From: Flectobacillus rivi
Lineage (GTDB): Bacteria; Bacteroidota; Bacteroidia; Cytophagales; Spirosomataceae
NCBI RefSeq assembly: GCF_030056655.1
Contig: NZ_JASHIE010000003.1
Location: 62,001 to 126,000 of the forward strand
Reading direction: 5' to 3'
DNA length: 64,000 nucleotides
In this document: in pieces, positions 50,041-57,585 of the stretch
How the letters are laid out: every line of letters starts with the position of its first letter
How positions within the stretch are numbered: position 1 is the first letter of the stretch
Notes under the pieces: model-generated
What the model saw: the letters and a program-made list of their open reading frames with translations, nothing else
What the model was told of the DNA's origin: nothing
Database searches by the model: none
Program-made: the position numbers and the translations under genes

Positions 50041-50790
50041 TTAATTGATAAGGCATCCATCTCCAAAAACTTCCCCTCGAAAGCGGATTGGGGTGACGTC
50101 GATGCCGTCTTTAATCACCACCACTTGATCCCAATTTCCTTTGGTGTACATATCAGTACTGAAATGGATGGTATCAAAAGGAAGTTTATCACCCAAAATA
50201 TATTTCCTCACAAGCATCTCAGTTTTGTCAGACGAAGAGGATTTATAAAACTTTCCTCGCAAAATATATGTATTACGATCTACGGTAAAAGGTTTAGCAT
50301 TTTTTACAATCTGCCCCGTATTAGTGTTAAAATCTATCTCGTTGAATTCAAAGGTTGCTAAAGAAAAAGTAGAATCATTTTTCGCCAAATCAAAATCTTC
50401 AAGTGTCCATTTAACATACTGTCCTGTGCGAATAATATTACAAGAATCTTTAACCAAATCAGTAAGACTGTAGCTCATGACTTGTTTGCCTTCATGGAAA
50501 AAACGTAATGCTGTTTTTTTAGTTATTTTTCCTCCCGAAATTAAATCATCCATAACAACCACATTTTTGCCATCATTGGTGATAAATACTGACATGGCTG
50601 CAAAGCCTTTTTCTGGAATTGAATACAACAGATTCCCTTTTGAATCAGTCATATTCCAATTATTCTTCTTTAATTTAAAGGTGAACAGTTCGTTCCTTGA
50701 CCGTACAACCGTTTGATTTCTAGGCTCATCAGCCCAGGCATTTCCAATAGTAATACCGATATAAAAGAGCGTAAAAATGATATTTTTCAT
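50041..50790 (-). CDS. Secreted protein of unknown function
   Basis: Started at the ATG at 50790 (MKNIIFTLFYIGITIGNAWA), giving a signal peptide and 249 residues; the frame is open 25 codons further upstream without such a leader. The mature protein is beta-rich with repeated turns (FTFKLKKNNWNMTDSKGNLLYS; GGKITKKTALRFFHEGKQVMSY). A cysteine pair may link NSCNI and DGCLIN. I recognise no family. Its stop overlaps a dispersed repeat. Confidence 0.65.
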   Translation of the reverse strand: MKNIIFTLFYIGITIGNAWADEPRNQTVVRSRNELFTFKLKKNNWNMTDSKGNLLYSIPEKGFAAMSVFITNDGKNVVVMDDLISGGKITKKTALRFFHEGKQVMSYSLTDLVKDSCNIIRTGQYVKWTLEDFDLAKNDSTFSLATFEFNEIDFNTNTGQIVKNAKPFTVDRNTYILRGKFYKSSSSDKTEMLVRKYILGDKLPFDTIHFSTDMYTKGNWDQVVVIKDGIDVTPIRFRGEVFGDGCLIN

Positions 50791-51000
50791 GCTTAATTTT
50801 GGATAATAATTGCTGTATTTTCTAAACGAATATACAAATTTGTTTGAATTTTGCTCTTTTATCAATCAAACCAACCTCAAAAAATGTTCATTTTAACATC
50901 AGTTTTATCTGATTTCAAAACTAAGACATTTTAATTAATTTGTACCCCTATTAGTGAAACTATTTTTTTAGTTACATTTTTAAGTATTTAGTTTGAACAA

Positions 51001-51031
51001 AAAAAATCCTCTCAAATTGTGAGAGGATTCG
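51001..51031 (-). terminator. Terminator of the methionine aminopeptidase gene
   Basis: AATCCTCTCA and TGAGAGGATT (51005-51029) form a 10-bp stem with a short loop; on the minus strand a T-run follows (complement of 50998-51006). Confidence 0.9.
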
Positions 51032-51060
51032 TAAACATAATTTCAGTTTTTCTAGGGAAA

Positions 51061-51825
51061 TCAGTCCCAAACACCATTCCCAGTGGTAAGGATAAGCGGA
51101 GCGCCGTCGGTTACAACAATTGTATGTTCGTGTTGAGTCATATAGCCACCTTTATTTCCTACCATCGTCCAACCGTCTGAAAGCGTTTCGGCAATAGTAG
51201 AGTGCGTAGAAATAAAAGTCTCAATCGCCACGACTGAATTTTTCTTAAATTTGTCAAAATTAAGTCGGTTTTTATAATTCAAAATCTCGTGAGGAGGCTC
51301 ATGTAATCTTCTTCCAACGCCATGACCTGCCAAATTTTTGATTACTTTATAACCTCTTTTCTTCGACTCTTTTTCAATCATTTCGCCAATATCTGCAATT
51401 CTTACCCCTTCTTTGATATGCTCAATAGCTATTTTCAGAATTTCTTTGGACGCATTCACAAGTGGCTGATGATTATGGATATCCTCCCCTACTACAAATG
51501 AACAACCGTTATCAGAGTAATATCCGCCAAGTTCGGCCGATACATCTATATTAATGAGTTCGCCTTCTCGCAAAATCCTTTTATCAGAAGGAATTCCGTG
51601 ACAAAACTCTTTATCAATACTAATACAAGCCCAGCCAGGAAATTTGTACGTTGCATAAGGTGCCGATTTTGCACCATACGATTTTAGAATCTCTGCCCCA
51701 AAATCATCTAATTCTTTGGTTGACATACCAACTTTGGCATATTCACACATTTTTTTGAGTGTTATGGCAACCACTTCACTAATTTTCTTAATACCAACTA
51801 ATTCTGATTCATTTTTGATGAGCAT
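51061..51825 (-). CDS. map: Methionine aminopeptidase, type I
   Basis: A 254-residue type I enzyme with all metal-site residues: D94 (NIDVSAE), D105 (GYYSDNG), H168 (GHGVGRRLHEPPHE), E202 (AIETF) and E233 (QHEHT), plus the substrate-contacting H76 (CHGIP). It removes the initiator methionine from nascent proteins. It has no N-terminal SH3-like extension. It stands apart from the usual ribosomal-protein context of the housekeeping map, so a second copy elsewhere in the genome is likely; this is inference. Confidence 0.95.
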   Translation of the reverse strand: MLIKNESELVGIKKISEVVAITLKKMCEYAKVGMSTKELDDFGAEILKSYGAKSAPYATYKFPGWACISIDKEFCHGIPSDKRILREGELINIDVSAELGGYYSDNGCSFVVGEDIHNHQPLVNASKEILKIAIEHIKEGVRIADIGEMIEKESKKRGYKVIKNLAGHGVGRRLHEPPHEILNYKNRLNFDKFKKNSVVAIETFISTHSTIAETLSDGWTMVGNKGGYMTQHEHTIVVTDGAPLILTTGNGVWD

Positions 51826-51907
51826 GTTAATTGCTTGTTGTTTTGATTTGGTAAAACTCGTCAGATAACCCAGCTTCCAAAGGAATACTTGTTATTCAAA
51901 TACAAAA

Positions 51908-53623
51908 CTACTTTAAAAATCTGAAAGTTATGGTACTATCGTGATACCAACGAATCAGAAGTGGATTTTTTGCATCAGATATGTCTTCAAAACTTACATC
52001 TTTTCCTGTACCATAGTTTACCTGCCAGTGTGGATTTTTATTGACACCTATCATCATAACCAACTTACTTCCTTTGGCTAACTGCTTACAGGTCATATAA
52101 TTGTGACGAATACGGAAAGATTCGATGGTATTTGGTTTAAGTAAATTTCGTTTTGATAAATCTTTGGACATACTTGCTCGTTGTACTACTTCGCTGAGTG
52201 CCAAATATTTACCATTGGGAAGTTTTTCATATAAGGTAAAAACAAGATCAACGTCTTTTTTAGAAATACTTCTATTGAGATTCACATCGTAATAGCCACT
52301 CAAGACAATCGGTTCTTCGAACTCTTCTGTCTCATAAATAATTTGTTCAGATAAAGGGCTTAGTGAATCCGTCAACAATTTCGGAAACGCGCCAATTTCT
52401 TCTCCTGCTGGTCGGTAAATACTTCGATCTTTGAAATCAACCTTTTGTTGATGAAAACCAGTCTTTTCGGGTTTTGCTTTTGAAAGCTTATTTGGTAAAA
52501 GATAATAACGCTGTTCGGTATTGAACATTTGGTTCAAACTTCCCACATGTCTCCATTCATTTTTACCTATCACTTCAAAATTTACCTTATCACTCAAAAG
52601 TTCAGGAGGGGTTTTACCCTTAAAAATCGAATCAAACCATTTAAAAATTATACCATTAATTTTAATTTTTGCCACACTATCAATTGGCCATCCACCTAGA
52701 CTGTCTCTTTTTGTTCCTTGAGCAGAGGCATGATCGTAAGGACCAATTAACAATTGATGTTGTGCGCGGGGGTTATGTTTGAGATGTTCATTATAATAAT
52801 ACATGGCTCCTGTTTGATCATCATCCCAATACCCTGTAATAGTCAATACTGGAATATTAATTTTGGCAAATTCAGCGACTTGGGGAGTCATACTTTTCCA
52901 GTAATTATCATAAGTAGGGTGTTGTAACCAGCGTTGAAAGTTGGCATTAGGTTTTCCATAAAGAGAGTCTATGGAGGCAAACTTTAGCCCTTTTTTGTAG
53001 TAATCAAAAAATACAGAATCCCATTTTGAGGAATTCAGAAACTCTTCAAAATTAGTGAGCTTATGAACATCTACAAATCTAAGCCAGCGGTAGGCATAAC
53101 TCATAAAGACTCCGTTATGCATAGGAAAATCAATTCCTGCACCTACAGATACCTGTGGCACAATGGCTTTTAATGCTGGATGTATTTTTTTGGTACTTGC
53201 CCACTGACTAAAACCTAAGTAACTTCCACCTGTCATTCCTACTCGACCATCGCACCAAGGTTGTTTACTTAACCAATCAATGACCTCATAGGCATCTTCG
53301 GCATCATTTTCAAAGGGTTTTAATTCACTGGAACTGCATTTCTTTCCACGAGTATTGATAATCGCCAAATTATATTGATACCTTTTGGCGGCGTTAGTAA
53401 TATCCAGAAGTAAATTTTTACTACTGTCGGCATAAATGTCATACCAAATAATACAGGGTTGAGGCTTAATTTTGGCATATACAAACATCGCACAAACCGT
53501 ATTTCCATTTTTTAGTGGAATTTGTACATTGTCTTCTTGGACAAATAATGAATCTTCAGTTCTTTGTGCATTCAGTTGGAAATATGATAAAATTCCAAAC
53601 AAAAAAATTAGAAGTGTTCTCAT
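51908..53623 (-). CDS. CocE/NonD family hydrolase (secreted X-Pro peptidase-like)
   Basis: A 571-residue protein with a signal peptide (about 1-20). The alpha/beta-hydrolase core has the nucleophile motif GGSYLG with S134 (VGMTGGSYLGFSQW). The acid and histidine fall in ITGYWDDDQTGA (about 264-275) and IGPYDHAS (about 293-300). The C-terminal jelly-roll (about 400-571; PIVLSGYYDVNLNRSISKKDVD) is usual for this family. Relatives are X-Pro dipeptidyl-peptidases, alpha-amino-acid ester hydrolases and glutaryl acylases. The exact substrate cannot be told; it acts outside the cytoplasm. Confidence 0.9.
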   Translation of the reverse strand: MRTLLIFLFGILSYFQLNAQRTEDSLFVQEDNVQIPLKNGNTVCAMFVYAKIKPQPCIIWYDIYADSSKNLLLDITNAAKRYQYNLAIINTRGKKCSSSELKPFENDAEDAYEVIDWLSKQPWCDGRVGMTGGSYLGFSQWASTKKIHPALKAIVPQVSVGAGIDFPMHNGVFMSYAYRWLRFVDVHKLTNFEEFLNSSKWDSVFFDYYKKGLKFASIDSLYGKPNANFQRWLQHPTYDNYWKSMTPQVAEFAKINIPVLTITGYWDDDQTGAMYYYNEHLKHNPRAQHQLLIGPYDHASAQGTKRDSLGGWPIDSVAKIKINGIIFKWFDSIFKGKTPPELLSDKVNFEVIGKNEWRHVGSLNQMFNTEQRYYLLPNKLSKAKPEKTGFHQQKVDFKDRSIYRPAGEEIGAFPKLLTDSLSPLSEQIIYETEEFEEPIVLSGYYDVNLNRSISKKDVDLVFTLYEKLPNGKYLALSEVVQRASMSKDLSKRNLLKPNTIESFRIRHNYMTCKQLAKGSKLVMMIGVNKNPHWQVNYGTGKDVSFEDISDAKNPLLIRWYHDSTITFRFLK

Positions 53624-53756
53624 CGTTATTGATTTAGGCTAATGGAATATTATCCTAAAATACTAAAAATCAAAAACATATAATCACCACACACTCATTG
53701 AAGTGTCCTTAAGACTTTTGTAAAACCAAGATATTCCTTTTACTTTTTCAGAAAAA

Positions 53757-54215
53757 CTAAACGCCAAACTGTTTTAAATGATGGTCAAGATGCTTGTAAA
53801 ACATATTATTCCATTCTGTCTTATTTAATTTCCCAAATGAGTGAGACTCCTTCTGATCAAAATAGCCCTCCCCTAATTGTTGTGTTTGAGAAATATAATT
53901 AATCAGTCGATTTTTTTCAGTCTCAAAATCCTTTTGGTCGGTGATGATGAAAGCAGGAGCCGTTTTTAAACTCTGTTTATATGGTACTTCATTTACGACA
54001 AAATTCTTCACAAAAGACTTCAGAAAGAATTTAAGCAAGAAATTGGGCTTAGGATGCTTGTCTTCATAAACCAATTCATAGGTCACCGAGCAATGCGCCA
54101 GCATTTGGGCAACACTCATTTTGCCCCATAGTGGTTGTGAATCCTTGTGAAGGGTATTAATTCTTTGCGTAATTTCTTGAGAAACTTCCGAGGTAAAAAT
54201 ATTTGGTAAAGCCAT
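53757..54215 (-). CDS. DUF1569 / DinB-like protein
   Basis: A 152-residue helix-bundle protein of the DUF1569 group, related to DinB. The metal-binding-type histidines are in MSVAQMLAHCSVTYE (about 33-47) and FYKHLDHHLKQFG (about 139-151). DinB-fold proteins include thiol-dependent transferases, but the function of this group is not established. No neighbour hints at a role. Confidence 0.82.
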   Translation of the reverse strand: MALPNIFTSEVSQEITQRINTLHKDSQPLWGKMSVAQMLAHCSVTYELVYEDKHPKPNFLLKFFLKSFVKNFVVNEVPYKQSLKTAPAFIITDQKDFETEKNRLINYISQTQQLGEGYFDQKESHSFGKLNKTEWNNMFYKHLDHHLKQFGV

Positions 54216-54323
54216 GACGAGATTAGAGTAAGTTAAATGAGGATTTTTTGATAAAAATAGGAAATAGTTTACATAGTATAAAGAAAACCAAATACTTATG
54301 CAATGGGTAAGTTTCTTAGCTTA

Positions 54324-54357
54324 ACTCGTGGGAAAAAACTCCAACGAGGGCGAATTT
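54324..54357. repeat. Dispersed CCAACGAGGGCGAA repeat, copy 1
   Basis: ACTCGTGGGAAAAAACTCCAACGAGGGCGAATTT lies in the spacer before the zinc-ribbon gene (stated here as one 34-base element: ACTCGTGGG, spacer, then CTCCAACGAGGGCGAA). Copy 2 follows the same gene at 55272-55305. The two copies flank the gene in the same orientation. Confidence 0.65.
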
Positions 54358-54485
54358 GCAATACTAATCCTTCATACAAGTGACGTTATAACCGCTTAAC
54401 CTTATTATATCTCGACCAACTATGATTTTCACTTTCATTTATCCGATTTATCTATCTTTAAAATAAAAACCAAAACACCTCTTGT

Positions 54486-55178
54486 ATGAACTGTCCAAAT
54501 TGTTACACGCCTGTTTCAATCCACAACATCAACATTCAAACCGATATGGGTAAATGTGATGCCTGCCAGCAAGTATTTAAGCTATCCGAATCATTTCATC
54601 GTCCACCTTCACAAACAACTTATTCTTATGAAATAGATTTGACCCAAGTTCCCGAAGATATGTATTTAACCAAAGAGGTTGATGGGATTACTTTGCGGAT
54701 AAAAAACTCTTTGGGTTATGGCTTAATTGCAAGCGTGCTACCCATTTCAGTATTTTTATTCTTTTATTTTTTTGCCAAACAAGTAATCAATTTAGAATCC
54801 ATAGATTCGACGGTTCTATATATCATTTGGGGATTTGCGGCAATTTTTGGGGGCTTTATGATTTGGTTATTCCTACAATCAATTTTTGGTGAACTCATTA
54901 TCAATCTCACCAATAAAGGAGGAAATATTGAAAAAGGAATAAAAATATTTGGTTGGCACTCCAGCTATTTATTTGACTGGAAAGGAGTTTCTGGCATTGA
55001 AGAAGAAGTTGCCTATTACCAAAATAAAGACCAAGTTCAGCCTTTTCACAAAATAGTCATTTATGCCAATCAAAGAATCGAAATTGGTGAATCGCTAACG
55101 GAAGAAAAACGCTATTTCGTCCTTAAATTTTTGCAATATTATTTAGGGAAAGTTAAAACTACGGGTAAGTTGCAGTAG
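54486..55178 (+). CDS. Membrane protein with N-terminal zinc ribbon, unknown function
   Basis: A 230-residue protein. A zinc ribbon opens the chain: C3-x-x-C6 (MNCPNC) and C24-x-x-C27 (CDAC). Two transmembrane helices follow (about 80-97, GLIASVLPISVFLFFYFF; about 110-138, LYIIWGFAAIFGGFMIWLFL). A C-terminal domain (about 140-230) is strand-rich (GELIINLTNKGGNIEKG; HKIVIYANQRIEIGE). The arrangement resembles small bacterial proteins with a zinc ribbon and a PH-like region, but I cannot name a family. It is flanked on both sides by copies of one dispersed repeat. Confidence 0.75.
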   Translation: MNCPNCYTPVSIHNINIQTDMGKCDACQQVFKLSESFHRPPSQTTYSYEIDLTQVPEDMYLTKEVDGITLRIKNSLGYGLIASVLPISVFLFFYFFAKQVINLESIDSTVLYIIWGFAAIFGGFMIWLFLQSIFGELIINLTNKGGNIEKGIKIFGWHSSYLFDWKGVSGIEEEVAYYQNKDQVQPFHKIVIYANQRIEIGESLTEEKRYFVLKFLQYYLGKVKTTGKLQ

Positions 55179-55271
55179 CCGTTAAACGTTGGTGTTGTTT
55201 TCAACAAACTTTGCGTCAGCAACAAACCATCGAAATTTTGCTCACAGTACTTAGCTAGTTGCTTACACTCG

Positions 55272-55305
55272 ACTCGTTGGAGAAATCTCCAACGAGGGCG
55301 AAATT
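55272..55305. repeat. Dispersed CCAACGAGGGCGAA repeat, copy 2
   Basis: ACTCGTTGGAGAAATCTCCAACGAG, followed by GGCGAAATT, makes an almost perfect hairpin (CTCGTTGGAGA / TCTCCAACGAG). It is closely related to 54324-54357, where the left arm has decayed. Confidence 0.7.
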
Positions 55306-55464
55306 CATTCTTTTTTCTAATCAAATTCTAAGCCCAATCTCTCTTTTTCCTTTAAACTCTCCTATCAAAATTACATCATACCTATATAAATTATCAATTT
55401 GATACAATAATCATTTCACCTATCGAATTGAATTCATTCATTTCAAAAACAAATTGTAGACAGT

Positions 55465-56214
55465 ATGAAAACGCTAGAAAATAAAGTAGCCATAGTAACT
55501 GGTGGAGCATCAGGAATAGGTTTAGCAGTAGCAATAGCTTATGCGAAAGAAGGAGCAAAAGTTGTCATTTCGGACATTAACGATGAACATGGTGCTAGCG
55601 CAGTGAAGCAGATTGAAGAGCTTGGTGGCGTAGCAACTTACATTAAAGCCGATACGTCAAAAGCTGAAGAGGTAGAGGCCTTAGTCAATGGAACTGTAAG
55701 TACTTTTGGAGGTCTGGATATTATTTGTAATAATGCCGGTATTGGCGGTCAACTAGCCAACACTGGCGATTATAGCTTGGATAGTTGGAGAAAAGTATTG
55801 ACTGTTAACCTTGATGGCGTGTTTTACGGCTGTAAATATGCGCTTCAATACATGGAGAAAAACGGTGGCGGTGTGATTGTCAATATGGCGTCTATCCATG
55901 GTTGGGTAGCAGCTCCAATGTCATCTGCTTACACGACTTCGAAACATGCAGTGATTGGTTTGACCAAGAATATTGGTGCTGAATACGCTCAGAAAAACAT
56001 CCGTTGTAATGCGGTTTGTCCTGGGTATATCCAAACACCCTTGTTAGACCAAGCATCTGGCGACATCAAAGAGGCTCTGGCAGCGAAACATCCTATTGGA
56101 AGATTAGGTCGCCCTGAAGAAGTAGCAGAGTTAGTACTTTTCTTAAGTACTGATAAAGCTTCATTCATTACTGGAGCAGCCTATTTGGTCGATGGTGGAT
56201 ATACTGCTATCTAA
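55465..56214 (+). CDS. SDR family oxidoreductase
   Basis: A 249-residue classical short-chain dehydrogenase. Cofactor loop TGGASGIG (12-19), acidic D37 after the second strand (ISDIND), which favours NAD(H), NNAG (89-92), and catalytic S143, Y156 and K160 (YTTSK). The C-terminus VDGGYTAI is typical. It could be a 3-oxoacyl-ACP reductase-like or sugar/alcohol dehydrogenase; the substrate is not visible from the sequence. It is convergent with the HGSNAT-like gene, separated by a terminator and a palindrome. Confidence 0.92.
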   Translation: MKTLENKVAIVTGGASGIGLAVAIAYAKEGAKVVISDINDEHGASAVKQIEELGGVATYIKADTSKAEEVEALVNGTVSTFGGLDIICNNAGIGGQLANTGDYSLDSWRKVLTVNLDGVFYGCKYALQYMEKNGGGVIVNMASIHGWVAAPMSSAYTTSKHAVIGLTKNIGAEYAQKNIRCNAVCPGYIQTPLLDQASGDIKEALAAKHPIGRLGRPEEVAELVLFLSTDKASFITGAAYLVDGGYTAI

Positions 56215-56232
56215 TAATACCAAAAATAAGAG

Positions 56233-56262
56233 AAACCCAATGCCTTTATCGGCATTGGGTTT
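56233..56262. terminator. Terminator between SDR and HGSNAT-like genes
   Basis: AAACCCAATGCC and GGCATTGGGTTT are perfect 12-bp arms with a six-base loop, 18 bp after the SDR stop. Confidence 0.85.
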
Positions 56263-56282
56263 ACTGTAATACTCCCAATTTC

Positions 56283-56307
56283 TAATAATGTCACTGTGAC
56301 ATTATTA
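56283..56307. promoter_or_regulatory. Perfect 25-bp palindrome TAATAATGTCAC-T-GTGACATTATTA
   Basis: Twelve-base arms with one central base lie between two convergent genes, right after the terminator. There is no T-run, and the TGTCACTGTGACA centre looks like a dimer-binding site rather than a terminator. An operator in a convergent gap would be unusual; a cruciform or nucleoid-protein site is an alternative. Confidence 0.4.
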
Positions 56308-56325
56308 ACCAGTTCATTCCATTTT

Positions 56326-57471
56326 CTATACTTTCAAAAAAACTTTATTCTTGTATAGTATTTTTAGTAAAATCACCTGAGTAAGCGTTATTGAGCAGGC
56401 TGTCAATACATTATGCCAATGCTCTGGACTGTGTAGAATGAGTCCTCCAAAAAAGAAATTGGCGGTATGTCCAAAATTCACAATTCCTTCAGATGCCATG
56501 TAAATCAAGATGGAGTTTGAGCCAATCCAAATAAAGGGTGCTGCCCATTTTTGAAAACCCCAAACGTCTATGATCAGATAGAATACCACAAAAAACCAAA
56601 TAGAAAACCCTCCCACTACACACACAAAGGAGCTTGACCATAATCTTTTATTGATGGGAAATGATATATCCCAAACTAAACCGATTAACACCAAAACAAG
56701 TCCAGCAAATGCCAATACAGCTATCTTTCCAGTTGAAGAGGTAAAGTATTTACTTCTTAAAAATGTAGTTGTAAAAACACCTAATAGCGCTGTTCCTATG
56801 GCAGGAATGGTTGACAAAATTCCTTCGGGGTCAAACACTTTGCTATGTAATCTTCCTGGCAACAACAATCTATCGATATACGATTCCAAGGAACCTTCTT
56901 TTGTAAGTACTCCAGCTCCAAAACCTGGTACTGGCACCAGTTTCATTAGCGCCCAATAAAGCACCAAAATAAACACAAACCAATACACCTGTTTTCTAGT
57001 ATCTGCATTAAGGTAAATAAGTCCAGCAAAAAACCACGCCAAGCCAATTCTTCCCAATACACTTGCCATACGAGTCTGTTCGTATCCATTCCATTTAAAT
57101 AAACCATTGACAACCATTCCTAGAAAAATGAGGGTAATGGTACGCTTCAACATACTCCAATATAAAGGCTTTTTAATGTTAAAGGGTAATTGATAAGCCT
57201 CTGCGACAGATGCCTCCTGAACTTTTTTTTGCATAGAAAAAGGCATAGAAGCCCCTGCAATAAACAAGAACAGCGGAAATATCATATCATAAAAAGTAAT
57301 CCCGTCCCATGCGGTATGATGTAGTTGCTCTGACATCCACTCAAATGCTGGGATATGCGTAGTTTCTGCCAAAGCATGAATGATATGTTCACCACTCATA
57401 ATCCAAAACATGTCGAACCCACGAAGCGCATCCAGCGAAATGAGTCTTAGATTTTTTGACTGATTGCTCAT
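56326..57471 (-). CDS. HGSNAT/DUF5009-like membrane acetyltransferase
   Basis: A 381-residue polytopic protein (about 10 helices) of the DUF5009/NagX group, related to human heparan-alpha-glucosaminide N-acetyltransferase. The N-terminal motif LRLISLDALRGFDMFWIM (8-25) and H52 in HHTAWDGITFYDMIFPLF (51-68) match the human active-site histidine region (H-x-x-W-N-G). The enzyme would move acetyl groups from cytoplasmic acetyl-CoA to an amino sugar across the membrane. It lies downstream of the GH89 gene, 114 bp away on the same strand, as part of the glycan locus. Confidence 0.85.
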   Translation of the reverse strand: MSNQSKNLRLISLDALRGFDMFWIMSGEHIIHALAETTHIPAFEWMSEQLHHTAWDGITFYDMIFPLFLFIAGASMPFSMQKKVQEASVAEAYQLPFNIKKPLYWSMLKRTITLIFLGMVVNGLFKWNGYEQTRMASVLGRIGLAWFFAGLIYLNADTRKQVYWFVFILVLYWALMKLVPVPGFGAGVLTKEGSLESYIDRLLLPGRLHSKVFDPEGILSTIPAIGTALLGVFTTTFLRSKYFTSSTGKIAVLAFAGLVLVLIGLVWDISFPINKRLWSSSFVCVVGGFSIWFFVVFYLIIDVWGFQKWAAPFIWIGSNSILIYMASEGIVNFGHTANFFFGGLILHSPEHWHNVLTACSITLTQVILLKILYKNKVFLKV

Positions 57472-57585
57472 ATATTAGTTTGTCGAAAAACGTTTTCTAT
57501 TTTCTTTTGTAAAAACTCCATCGGAGCGCCAGCTCGACTGCATTAACTCTTTGTTAGAGTTATTGCCAGCAAAACTTGTTTGGCA

